This document shows, one piece after another, positions 1 to 10,783 of a stretch of 64,000 nt of DNA. Under the pieces are notes generated by a model, which was not told the DNA's origin, made no database searches, and saw only the letters and a program-made list of their open reading frames with translations. The stretch is from Carya illinoinensis (lineage: Eukaryota; Streptophyta; Magnoliopsida; Fagales; Juglandaceae). Where the stretch lies: positions 19,800,894 through 19,864,893 of the forward strand of contig NC_056765.1 in NCBI RefSeq assembly GCF_018687715.1, written 5' to 3'. Each line of letters starts with the position of its first letter. Position 1 is the stretch's first letter. The translations under genes and the position numbers were made by a program.

Positions 1-560
1 ATAAGACCAATGATTTAATTACTACATAGGTTCATACAAGTCTTTCGATCTCTATACTTACCTATGCTGAAATATCCAAGATCTACCCTATGATTCCCTC
101 TTTCGATAGCAAACCACAAGATTACTTATCATCTAATCAATGGCCAGTTAAGTAGAAGCAATAAACTCAGAATAAATCAGATAAACAAAGAGAGAATTGC
201 ATTAAATTAGCATAGACAATCAAGCATAGTTCAGAAATAGGTTACATCATTTTCCTAGAATGAAGAAAATTTAGCTCATGCTAGAAATGGAATTCAACAT
301 AAACGAATTCACCATAATTGTTCTGAGAAGATGGGAAGAAAAGAAACACTGAAAAATCCTCCTTGCAGCCTCAACTCGTCGTCAAAAGCTCAAGGGAACG
401 ATTCAACGCTTTTCTCTCGTCCGTGCTCGTGTATGATTCCAACGTACGTGCAATAATTGGAATTCCCTCTCCAAAAATAGATGATGTGAATCCCTCTAAC
501 TATGTTTTTCTCTCCCAAGAAGTGTTCTCCAGTCAAAACTCCCGGCCCTAGAGTGAAAAA
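1..560. other. AT-rich non-coding DNA, possibly an LTR fragment
   Basis: No convincing gene is visible. The only open frame (363-551, 62 codons) resembles nothing I recognise. The texture (AT-rich, short homopolymers, motifs reading like a retrotransposon LTR on the minus strand) suggests degraded LTR DNA, but no matching second copy is in the window. Confidence 0.25.
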
Positions 561-613
561 TTGCTTTTATATGGTGTCACGGCGGAAAACCTAAAATCTG
601 TCAAAATAATATG

Positions 614-745
614 TTCGCTCGAGCGGGGTGTCGAGCGCACATCAAGCGTTCGACTCTGTCTGATTTCGCTCGAGCATCCTGTCGAGCGCATGTCGAGCGT
701 TCGACTCTGCTTGATTTCGCTCGAGCAATCAAAAGCCTCAGCTCG
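614..745. repeat. 51-bp tandem repeat rich in TCGAGCG
   Basis: Two full 51-bp units (614-664 and 665-715) and a partial third start with ttcgctcgagc and carry gtcgagcgca and gcgttcgactctg. The units differ at a few positions. The block lies just left of the truncated gypsy element A and does not belong to its coding frame. It is GC-rich and CpG-rich compared with the surrounding DNA. Confidence 0.8.
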
Positions 746-790
746 AGCGAACTTGTGAATTCTGCAATATGAAATTTTGCAAGTCATCAA

Positions 791-2522
791 TGGGGAAGCT
801 TGCGAATTATACACCGATCACAAAATCTTGAAGCACTTGTTTTCCCAGAAGAATCTGAACATGAGGCAGAGGCAATGGCTAGAGCTAATCAGTGACTACC
901 AGTGCGAGATCAAGTATCATCCGGGGAAGGAAAATATAGTTGCTGATACTTTGAGTCGAAAATCACACTTGGAAGATGAGGCTGAGACGTCAGAATTGGA
1001 TTCTTTGCTTCGCGGGATGAGAAGACTCCTTATTGAAAGTTCACAGCAAGAGGAGATTTTATCTTCAATTTTTGATATTCGAGTGATTAATTTTGAGGAA
1101 TTGAAGACTCTTCAAAGGAAGGATTCGGAGCTGTTAAATATCAGAAAAAGAGTCAGAAAATCTCGAGGGTCGTTGCATTATAGTATGAATAAAGATGGAA
1201 TACTTCGGTTCCGAGATTGCAGAGTGGTCCCTAAAGATTCAGAATTCAAGGAGCAGATCATGGCAAAAGCTCATGCGACCCCTTATTCAGTTCATCCCGG
1301 CAGTACGAAGATGTACCAGGACTTGAAGAAAAATTATTGGTGGGATGGAATGAAGAAGGATATTGTCCTGTATATCGAGAGATGCCACACACGCCGTCAA
1401 GTCAAGACCGAGCATCAAAGACCCGCCGGTATGCTCCAACTCCTCTCTATTCCTGAGTGGAAGTGGGATGAAATCACGATGGATTTTGTAGTAGGGTTGC
1501 CGAGAACTCGTAGTGGGAAGAATTCAGTTTGAGTGATTGTTGACCGGTTAACGAAGAGTGCTCATTTCTTGCCTGTTAATAACACCGATTCCTTGGGTAA
1601 GTTGACCCGCTTGTACGTAAAGGAGATAGTGTGGTTGCAAGGTATACCAAAGAGTATTGTGTCGGATTAGGACCCAAGGTTCACGTCTCAGTTTTGGAAA
1701 AGTTTGCAGGTAGCATTGGGTACTAAGTTAAAGTTCAGTACTGTATATCACCCGCAGACGGACGGCCAATCAGAGCGCACCATTCAGAACCTTGAAGATA
1801 TGTTGCGGGCATGTGTCATGGAATTTCAAGGGAGTTGGAAAAATCACTTGCCGCTCATAGAATTTGCGTATAATAATAGCTTCCATGCGACCATTCAGAT
1901 GGCTCCTTATGAAGCTCTCTATGGGAGGAAGTGCAGATCGCCTTTGTGTTGGGATGAAGTCGGGGAGAGTAAGATAATTGGGCTTGAAATAATTCAAGAG
2001 ATGCAAAACCAAGTTCAAATCATCAGGGATAAAATGGCGGCAGCTCAGAGTCATCAAAAAAGTTACGCTGATACTAGGAGGAGAGAGTTATCTTTTGAAG
2101 AAGGTGATTGAGTTTATCTCAAAGTCTCTCCCATGAAAGGAGTTAAGCGTTTTGGTAAAAAGAAGAAACTGGATCCGAGGTATGTCAGCCCTTTTCAGAT
2201 TTTGGAGAAGGTAGGGTCCGTCGCTTATAGAGTTGCTTTGCCAGATTATTTTTGGAATATTCATGATGTCTTCCATGTGTCATCCTTGAAGAAGAGTTTT
2301 GGACAACAAGAGCCGCGCTTTGTCGACCCAGGGAGTATTCAGTTGCAACCGGACCTTACTTATGAGGTTGTTCTGTCACAAATCATGGATTGGAAAGACC
2401 AACAGTTGAGATCCAAGACGATACCTTTGGTAAAGGTGGCATGGGGTGACCCGTTAGCTCAAGATTTTTCTTGGGAAATAGTAGCTGATATGAGGGAGCA
2501 GTACGCCTACTTGTTTGAGTAA
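791..2522 (+). pseudogene. 3' half of a Ty3/gypsy pol (element A): RNase H end, integrase, chromodomain-like tail
   Basis: One frame runs from 791 to the stop at 2520-2522, broken by in-frame stops at 1530, 1668 and 2109. In order it encodes the end of RNase H (YTDHKILKHLF, then YHPGKENIVADTLSRK), the integrase zinc-binding region (VHPGSTKMYQDLKK, WWDGMKKD, with the last zinc Cys replaced by Arg in CHTRRQVK), the integrase core ([33 protein letters not shown]), the GPY-type end (DPRYVSPFQILEKVG) and a chromodomain-like tail (TIPLVKVAWGDP ending in EQYAYLFE). This is the domain order of Tekay-like chromoviruses. Gag, protease and reverse transcriptase are absent: homology begins abruptly near 791. 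Two of the stops sit where Trp is conserved. It is a dead, 5'-truncated copy of the same family as element B. Confidence 0.93.
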
Positions 2523-2619
2523 TGACGGTACGTTTTTTAATCTTGGTCTTAGTGGATTTATGTGGCTTGTTTCAAGTTGGTGTTTGATCTTGCAAATTTC
2601 GAGGACGAAATTTTTTTTT

Positions 2620-2630
2620 AAGGGGGAAGA
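2620..2630 (+). other. Polypurine tract of gypsy element A
   Basis: The purine run aagggggaaga directly precedes the LTR start and follows the cgaggacgaaa motif usual at this position in plant gypsy elements. It is the plus-strand primer site for reverse transcription. Confidence 0.85.
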
Positions 2631-4644
2631 TGTGATGACCCGCTTTTACGTGTATTTTTACTGAAGGAGTTGTTTTTAATTTAATTAATATAATAGTTCT
2701 TTTATTTTAAATTATTGTATTTAAAATTAGTTTTTAATTTATTTGATGTTGTGTTTAATTTATTTTAATCGTTTTATATTTTTAAAATTGTTTTCGGCGG
2801 ATCATTAGATTCCGGAGTGAGGACTGACCCTCATTTCTTTTCCTTCATCTTTTCTTTTTCTTTTCTCTTTTTTTTTTTTCTTTTTCCTTTTTTCTTTCCT
2901 TTTCTTTCTTTTTCTTTTTTCTTTTTCTTTTTTCTTCTTCTCTCTCCCCGCACGCCCGAACACCCCTCCTTCCCTCTTCACGTCTCCGTTAGCCTTCACT
3001 GCCCAGACCTGCCGCTCGCCGGCGACGTGGCCTGAACCACCCCCACCAAAATCTTCCCCTCCGACCGGTGATCACCTCCACTAATTTCCAGCTCCATCCG
3101 GCTAGTCGATCACCACCTAGAGCCATTTCTTTTCACACGGATTTTTGCCATTTCCGGCACTGTCGCTCCACCTCCGGCCACTATCTCTTCACAACTTTTT
3201 CCTCTACCTATTGTTGACCCAAACCACCCAATTTGGGCCCCGATCCATTGCCGGAGCAGCTCCCACGAGCTCAACCCCGTTTAGCCCCTTTTTGGCCTTC
3301 CACCGTCATTTCCACCACCAACCACGGCCAAACCTCACTTCCTTTAGCTTCATAAACATCTCAAGGTCATTCTCTATCAATTTCATGTCTTGGTTTGTCC
3401 TCGTTCGAGAGTGGGTAATTTATTACCCACGGCCATAGTGTAAAATACACTGTTACGTTGCTTTTCCCCGGCCGTTTGCAATGCCGCGAGCTTTCAAAAA
3501 ATAAATTATAGTGCTGTAAGTATTTTCCAAACTCTACTTTTAGATTTAAATATATTTTTCTCTTACAATAAATTATCTGGTTGGTTGGTTGATTCCGAAC
3601 TGAGTCCGAGGAGTTCGGGGGTCGGATGTATTGAGGACGGAGTTGCTTGATTTGTTGAATTATGGTTCGTTGGTTGTTTTGTGCGTTGAGATTGCATTTA
3701 CATGGTGCATGCACGTGCATTTTATTTAATTGAGAAAATCCTGTTTTATTGGCGTAAATGGATTTTCGGGTGCGTGTATATCACGACCTCAAGCCGAGAT
3801 GGGGTATTATCTCGGTGGAGCTACTCTATTCATTTGGGAGCTTAATATACTGAGTGATGTCTCCTGGATTATCACTGGGCGACAACAGGAGCAAGCTGGA
3901 TGGTAACGCTCTCGCACCAACTCCGTGGCCCTTCACTGGTGAGGGCTAGAGGATGCTTGGCTACGAACGCACGGGGCACGGAACTGGGCATCGCTCGTTT
4001 AGGTGTCATACGCGTGGTCATTATCCGTGGTGTGGCATAGGAGTCAGGGTGTGCGGATGACTCTTAGGGGAGGTCATGATGCATACGGATTAATAGATTG
4101 AGGTTGTTTTGGGCCAAATGTGACTTTTGGCGAGTTTTGGAAAGTAATGTGTTTTTGGGGCCAAATGGAATTTTTGCATGCGTGGAAAAATATGGTTTAT
4201 AGGTCATGTGCATTGGCATTCCATCATGCATATTGTTTGAGTTTTAATATGTTTTTATCTAGTGGCGTTTGAATTTTACTTACCTGCAGCACCATTTTTG
4301 GTACTGTAGATTATGATGCAGAGATCGAGGACGAGGAGGAGGAGGCTGAGCCCAAGGATGCAGCTCCGCCGGAATATTAAGTGGAAGTTTATGTCTTGTT
4401 TTTGGCTTTGAACTATATTTGTAGTTTATAATATTTTATTATGTATGTTTTGAATAGCTTTGTATTAAATAAGAAAAATTCTGGTATTTAGTTTATGACT
4501 TTGCTATCCGCTGCGTATTCTTTCGTGCACATTTGTTGCTTATACACACACTTGGCACTCGTCGATAGGGTGGTGACCTGTAATGTTATCATCCGGACGT
4601 CTTGATTTTCCCGTGTCTGTGCGTGGGGATTTGGGGGCGTCACA
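2631..4644 (+). mobile_element. 3' LTR of gypsy element A (2014 bp)
   Basis: The LTR starts TGTGATGACCCG right after the polypurine tract and ends GGGGGCGTCACA, giving matching TGTGA/TCACA ends. It holds a pyrimidine-rich tract (about 2830-2945) that produces spurious low-complexity frames. Its ends and much of its interior match the LTR at 59107-60552, so A and B are one family. Compared with that LTR it has roughly 700-800 extra bases (about 2950-3750). The 5 bp after it are aaact; the partner duplication is lost with the 5' end. Confidence 0.9.
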
Positions 4645-4799
4645 AAACTCCGCTTCATGTTTTTGGTTTATATCATTTACTCCCAATTCTGTGAGCATGT
4701 TAATATGATTACTGAAATTAATGATTACCATAAATCTTTTATATTCTTATAAATTTTTTAAGTAAATCACAATATTAATTAACAAAAAATTACAACTTA

Positions 4800-5755
4800 C
4801 TTTAAGTGGCTCTCTATTTTAGAGCAATTGTTAAGCACATACCACTAAGCTTTATTGAACTCTCTTCCACACAAATCATACCCAATGATAGCAGGTAAAT
4901 GCTTTCTAACTTACACAATATTATAGCAATTTCCCGTTCCATATGATCCAAAGCTTCTACATTCAACGTCCTAGCACATAAGTCCTTAAAAAATGCACCA
5001 AACTCAGTCAAAGACACACTTACATAAGTGTGTAAAGAGTTGGGTTTTAGTACTTTCTATCTTTTATTTATTTATTTTTTACTTTTTGAATGGACTATAT
5101 CTCGTATTTAGTCAATTAAGTATTTAATTATGAATTAGTATTATTTTATGTTTTCTGAACTAATTATTGATTTATATTATTCATATTATTTTATTGACAA
5201 AGTTCTTATTATTAATCATTAATATAAATATAATTCTGAATTGGAAAAAAAAACTATGATCACCATTTGAAACCTACAAATAATGTTTGAACATTGATTA
5301 CATACCATTCAAATGGTGAAACATCCCTGTTGGAACGGTAATTAATGTCCCGCCAAAATTCCTTCACTTAACTTGACAATTTACCGTTCGATCATAAATA
5401 ATATCTGTTCGAACGTTTTTAACCTTACCATTCGAATGGTTTCACGTGACGTTCGAACAGTAAGTCAATATCTCGCTAAAATTTTTCACTAAACATGCCA
5501 AATTGTCGTTCAACCAAATTTAATGTCTATTTGAATGGTTCGTTTGAATAGTATAACATTGCATTCTAACGGTTTCATTTTTAGGGACAAAATATTTCAT
5601 CCTAACTATACCTTTCGAACGTATTCGAACGATATACATCTTCTGTCATTTTTTTGGCACATAATATAAAAATTCATCCCTAAATCTCACTTTTTGAGAC
5701 GATTTTCATTTTGTTCCAAAACAAAATTGTCCCAAAATATCTTTTTCATTGTTGT
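4800..5755. mobile_element. CACTA-like DNA transposon end with TTCGAACG subterminal repeats
   Basis: From about 5270 short motifs built on ttcgaacg and ccattcgaatgg recur in both orientations, typical of CACTA subterminal regions. Read from 5755 leftwards the sequence begins cacaacaatgaaaaag and goes on with gagacg/gacg-like words, close to a degenerate CACTA terminus. The segment ends exactly where homology to the AO flank (copy 0) begins. No transposase and no opposite end were found. Confidence 0.42.
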
Positions 5756-6052
5756 GAATATAAATAATGAAATATATATTTTTTCATCAGTTTCCAACTT
5801 TTAAGATAAATGGTAGTTTTACATAATATCAAAACAAAGATTCTTATTCGAATCCTAACTACTCTACACTTTTAAGCTCAAACTGATTGAATTTTTTTAA
5901 TTATTTATATTATATTTTTAACAATTCCCAAACACATGAACCAGAATGCATTGTTGATACAAACGTTTGTGGTTTCTCCCATGGATCCCATTATAAAACT
6001 TGCTATTCACATGCTTGATCGTGAGAGGCTGCCCATCCAATAAGGATGGGAA

Positions 6053-6076
6053 TTGGAACACCTTGGGCAAATGCTA
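6053..6076 (+). pseudogene. Ascorbate oxidase exon 2 relic, copy 0 (5' part only)
   Basis: The run gaacaccttgggcaaatg matches AO exon 2 (coding Gly-Thr-Pro-Trp-Ala) on the plus strand, opposite to AO1. Homology stops after about 24 bases, where an inverted-repeat insertion begins. Longer versions are at 15736 and 50004. Confidence 0.6.
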
Positions 6077-6094
6077 CTCTATAAGTAAGAATGC

Positions 6095-6292
6095 TATAGG
6101 GAAATGCTACTTTTTCCAATAGGAGGTATAGCTGGAATTTTTTATTTTTTTTATTATTTTTATTTAATGATTAAGTAAATATGTTTTTAATAATATTGTG
6201 AACGTATTTAAATATTTTAAAAAAATAAAAAAATAAAAACAACTAACGGAAGCATACAACAGGAGTTCCAGCTGTAGAGCCATCCTAATGCT
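6095..6292. mobile_element. Inverted-repeat MITE-like element
   Basis: Imperfect inverted arms (ggtatagctggaa near 6125 and ttccagctgtagagcc near 6267) flank a very AT-rich core with aatgattaagtaaat. Related arms and cores recur at about 15955-16165 and 50220-50435, so this is a family, carried in part within the duplicated segments. Confidence 0.45.
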
Positions 6293-6615
6293 ATATATGA
6301 GAACGTCCTACCCACCTACTGCTTTAAAATCGTATAGGCTTGGGCTTTCTGTAAAAATGCATTAGGGTGTGTTTGTTTAATTAGCGAGATGCTCATGATC
6401 ACCTTGTACTATCTTTATATTTCACTACTATTTATTATTATTAATAAATTATTTATTATTTTATCATTACTATTTATAAATAATTTAAAATCACCTTTAC
6501 ATCTCAATGTATTCTTAATTAATTTGAAAATAGATCACGTGTGACCAAAAATTGTACTGCAGTTATTAACGAAACATCCTGGATATTTCCTGATGCTTAA
6601 TGGATTATAAACCAC

Positions 6616-6667
6616 TATATATATATATATATTTATATGATAAATGTATATATATATATATATATAT
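6616..6667. repeat. AT dinucleotide microsatellite
   Basis: Two TA runs are separated by a short tttatatgataaatg spacer. Similar short TA runs occur at 7079-7106, 10547-10567 and 43572-43604. Confidence 0.9.
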
Positions 6668-7073
6668 GTCCTCTATAAGGAATATGATCATCTGTAATTA
6701 ATTGTCATAATTTGTTACCCAAGCGGCGATATATATACTTGGCCAAAAAGGAAAATGTAGGAAAAATTACGCAAAGATCTTCTACACGGAATTGTGGTTT
6801 TGAAACCTAGTAGAAAATAAAATAAAATAAAATAGAAAAGAAAAGTAGATAAGAGAAGATATATAGAAGTAATGAGAAAGACTCAAAGACTACATTTTTA
6901 CTATTTTCAATTATTTATAAATACAATACATGATAGATTTTTGTTTATAGCGAAAGATGCTTAATTTCCCGTTATGTTTGGATTAATATTGAGAACATTG
7001 AAATTTGGTGGCCGGCTGATGTTGCAATGGTTGTTTCAAGTAATTGTCTAATTTTTGGTCAGAATATCCTTAG

Positions 7074-7105
<32 letters not shown>

Positions 7106-7174
7106 GTCATGATGATCATGATCGTGCGTAGAACTTCTCGAAAGATGAAGGACCATTCAGTCATTAACCAAAAA

Positions 7175-7210
7175 CAAAAAAAAAAAAAAAAAAAAAAAAA
7201 AGAAAAAAAA
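7175..7210. repeat. Poly(A) run
   Basis: A nearly pure A run in copy 0. At the matching place copy 1 has a shorter run (about 17116-17137) and copy 2 only about 12 A. Confidence 0.9.
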
Positions 7211-7610
7211 GTAAGGGGCCATTCTACTTTATGCACATGAAAAAGGCAAAAGGAGACAACAAAAATAAATTACGAATCCTCCCAATTTTTCTTCCTTGGT
7301 CTGGCTTTTTTGAAGCATTTGCTTGACATAATTATTCATATATATCGCCGACACGATTTGTAACTTTATTTTATTTTAAAGCGGCAGAATTAGATTATAT
7401 TGATCAATATATAAGATCGAGATACTACCATAACTATATAAGATAGAGATATTACTCTAGCTATACGATAAATGAGGGTAAGTAATGTATGAGATCCTAT
7501 ATTATTTAAAAATAAAAAATTTCTTCTCTTTATAATGTTTTAATGTGGCTCTAAATGTATAATTAACTAATCTTTGGAATACATGCCATATGATTTGGGC
7601 TTTCCATTGA

Positions 7611-8080
7611 GACGTTACAGTTGGTATCAAAGCCATGCTTGAGATTTTGTACACTTTAAAAAATGATTTTGACGGGATCTAAGGTTTTAGAATTCATCAA
7701 ATTTCGGGAGATGATTTTGATAAGATTTAAGGTTTTAGATTTTGCAGAATCTATGGCATGTGTTTTTGAAAACTTGAGGTTTTGGATTCTGCAAACATTA
7801 AGATTGATTTTGATGAGAGTTAAGGTATTAGATTTTGTATACTTTAATATATGAGTTAATCAAATCTGAAGGTGTAGATTTTGTAGACCTTAAGAAATGA
7901 CTTTTATGATATTTAAGGTTTTAGATTTCGTAGATATTACTTAGTGATCAAGATTAGGTTTATGATTTGGATTTTGTAGATTTTAATAAATTATTCTTTT
8001 TTATATTTAAATTTTTATATTTTATGGACTTTAGGAGAACGATTTTTATAAGATTTGAGGTTTTAGATTCTCCATATTAT
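7611..8080 (+). mobile_element. Gypsy-like relic E, copy 0: LTR end, primer binding site and leader
   Basis: gagacgttaca (ending 7619) is followed by ttggtatcaaagcc (7621-7634), close to the initiator-tRNA-Met primer binding site. A leader follows, made of repeated phrases such as aggttttagattttgtag spaced about 50-60 bp apart. The same junction occurs at 17682 and 52363. No coding region follows here. Confidence 0.5.
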
Positions 8081-8469
8081 GATTTGGGATTTCATGTTCT
8101 TGGACGCTGTGCTTGAATATTTTGACTCAATAGAACTTTACATACATGATATTGGATGTGGTCCAGAAATACCAAAAAGTGTTTGTGCAAATAGAGGTGA
8201 GCGGATGGAGGTGGAGGATGGGGGCCTTAAGTATGCTTTGCTGGAGCCTGCAGAAAAGGGGCTCGGTTCGCTAGACACACATGATTGGATAAGTGTGGGA
8301 TATTTTGTTACATTTTTACAGATTTTTTTTACGACATTACTATGTGAATATTTGGATCCACATATACGACTGCAAACTTACGGTTCAATGAGGTCTCGAC
8401 CGTACAACACCACTTGCAAGAAGGTTGTAATAACCCTAGCGAACTATTATTTGGTATGACTCTGAGGAT

Positions 8470-9021
8470 GTAGACCAAATATAATAAATATTGGGGGCAA
8501 GTTGATAAGATAAATAGATTATTTTTTGTGGCTGTGACCCTTAACCCTTGGGTCAAGTTAGCCGTAATAGAATTTTGGGCGAATTTTGTCCTCAGCGTAG
8601 TGAAGGCTGGGTCGTTTATTAGAGTGTTTAAAACTGATCTCGATGACTTACACAACCACTATAGTAATTGCAGCCAGCTTTCATCCTCAACGAGTACTTT
8701 TGCATCACACTTGATTTCGACACCTCCCTCCGATGACTTTAGCCTAGATGGAGCATTGCATCTACGTCGTTGAAATTACAACATTATGAGTAAATATCAT
8801 CAACTCATTACATCGAGGAATATTATGTAGTATACTTCTGACGTTGAAAGGTATTTTATGGAGAAGGTCGAGGCACCTAGTACAGTTGCATCTGAGTCAG
8901 CATTTAGTACTGAAGGTCGAGTGTTGGATGCCTTCCGGATTTCATTGTCACCGTCAATTGTGGAGGTCCTCGTTTGCACACAAAACGGGATCAGTGATAT
9001 ACCCCTTGGACTAGATAGCAT
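8470..9021 (+). pseudogene. hAT transposase relic (C-terminal part)
   Basis: One frame with interspersed stops reads KYNKYWGQVDKIN, then FFVAVTLNPWVKLAVIEFW, then LDDLHNHYSN, then SKYHQLI, and after a gap the hallmark hAT dimerisation motif TVASESAFSTEGRVLDAFR with LVCTQNGI. This is the C-terminal half of an Ac/RICESLEEPER-type transposase. About 30 residues normally between the tether and the dimerisation motif are missing, and stops at about 8771 and 8828 break the frame. The N-terminal zinc finger is not visible; an unrecognised frame at 8079-8459 precedes it. Inactive. Confidence 0.82.
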
Positions 9022-9544
9022 TGGTATTGATTCTGAGAGCTATAGGCTTGAATCGGGTAACCTTATTTTACTTGTTGCTTTATTATTAAAGTTTATTGCA
9101 ATAATTATTTAAGTATTTCAATGATTATTTAATTCTTTTTATGATTTCGTAAATCTATTCAACTTATACTTTTTTATGATTTCATAGATTTAATTGTGAA
9201 CCATAACATAATTGTTGATGACTGATGGACTAGAGTATGGATAATGATAAGATGATAACGGAACTAACTTTAATCTTTATTGGTAATAAATGGTAATTAA
9301 ATTCTACTTTTATTTTGTTCCATTTTTTGAATCAATTTTGGTTCCATTTATTGACTGGAGCATTTTATCTTAATTTCAGGTATGACGAATGACCAACCAC
9401 AGTGCTGCAGATGATTTTTTTCCTTTTAGCTAAATTAGTTGCATCAATATGTTGCTTCTTAAGGACTTTTTTATTATCAATGTTTTGATCCATTGTATAG
9501 GGCTTTCTGAATGATATATTTACATTAATTATATTATTATTATT

Positions 9545-9730
9545 TATTATGGAATGGGCCATTTAGAAGTCAGAGTTCTGATCGGAAGTCAAAATTTCGA
9601 TCTCTAATCGGGGTTCTGATTGGAACTCAAAATTTCGACTTCCGATATGAGTCGAGCTCCGATTCTGTTCGAAGTTAGAATCGAAGTGAGATTTGGACTT
9701 TGACTCAAGTATGAGTTAGAAGTTGGAAGG
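9545..9730. repeat. Short repeats of the cggaagtc / gaactc type
   Basis: Words such as tcggaagtcaaaatttcga and ggaactcaaaatttcgac repeat with variation for about 180 bp. Arrays like this are common in subterminal parts of hAT-type elements, which would fit the transposase relic upstream, but no terminal inverted repeat was identified. Confidence 0.35.
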
Positions 9731-10437
9731 CACTGTTCTGACTCTGTCAGAGTTGGAGCACAAGCCTAGTCCTAGATTAGTGCAGAAAACTTGTTTTTCT
9801 CCAGTAGATAGAAATTGTGGCAAAAATCTGATACCATATTTGCCAAAACACTACTGCGACATGATTCCTCAATGGGAAATAACCTATTTGCCACAATCAT
9901 GGTTGTGGGATTCATGGGCTAAATTGGGGTGATGTAAAATGCATTTCCCACATATTTTCATAATTCTTCATTTCCTACTAATGATTTGTTGTGGGAAAAA
10001 GTATTTAATAGATATGTTAATATTATTGTCCACAAGATGCATCATAGAAAGTAATCTTTTCTCACCATCACATTTGTGGGTAATTAGCTGGCATTTTTGG
10101 CAAAACATGCTTTCTTCCCCACTAACACATTTCCTGGCCGGGTAATAGTTATGCCCACCATATGCGCTGGTGGGCCTTGCTCTTTTTACCACGAGTTCGA
10201 CAGATATTTAAATTGACTTTTGCCACGAAATGATAAAGTTTTCCCACAGAATGTGCCATGATGAAAGACATGTACTCCCCACGAGTTAGAGTTGTCATGG
10301 AGAAAAGCACTTTGTGGCTAAGTATATGCCACAAGACTCCCATGCATAAAATTGGTGTGTACAAAGTTTTTTTTCCATGAAAAATGGTCCTGTTGACATG
10401 AAGTTTTCTCTGGAAAAAAGCCATATTTTTTGTAGTG
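9731..10437. mobile_element. CACTA-like element end with GCCACA subterminal repeats
   Basis: The right edge reads ttttttgtagtg, the complement of a CACTA terminus (cactacaaaaaa). Inside it, short words based on gccaca/tgtggc, tttgccac and cccacaa occur more than ten times in both orientations, as in CACTA subterminal regions. Right of 10437 the homology to copy 2 begins. No left terminus and no transposase were found, so this is a truncated end. Confidence 0.6.
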
Positions 10438-10783
10438 ATCTAAAGAATATCAAGAGTGATTTTATATAAAATCTTCTGATTAGTGTTTGAATATAATTTT
10501 ACTATTTTTAATGTAAGGCCTCACATTAGTTGTTCGCCACAATATAAATATATATATATATATATATGTTGAATCTTCCTGGCCTAGCATATGCTAGGAA
10601 AATTACCGATCGCCAACATTGATATGGGAAGAATAACTTACTACGTACATAAGAAGGATCAGAACAAAGATAATAAAAAAAAGAAAAAAAAACTTTCAAA
10701 AGAAAAGAACAAATATAATAATTAGGCTGGGGGAGTGGGAGCTCTTGGACCATCTCTCCTAGTGGGACTAAAATTACGTGGAA

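Larger units (their letters stand above)
5757..8080. repeat. Copy 0: truncated third copy of the AO upstream flank
   Basis: This stretch matches about 15430-18140 in copy 1 and about 49690-52770 in copy 2, in the same orientation. Shared landmarks are tgatacaaacgtttgtgg (5953), the bases around cacatgcttgatcgtgagagg (about 6009), the AO exon-2 relic, the gaccattcagtcatta block (about 7150), and a primer-binding-site-like ttggtatcaaagcc with its AT-rich leader (7621 onwards). The AO gene that should lie to its left is missing and replaced by the CACTA-like segment. Homology fades after about 8080. Confidence 0.85.

Noticed and set aside
2805..3035. Lys/Glu-rich and Phe/Ser-rich frames on both strands
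   Set aside because: Produced by a pyrimidine-rich tract inside the LTR of element A; low complexity with no domain.
8079..8459. 126-codon frame before the hAT relic
   Set aside because: It may be part of a transposon, but I recognise no motif, so it is not called as a gene.
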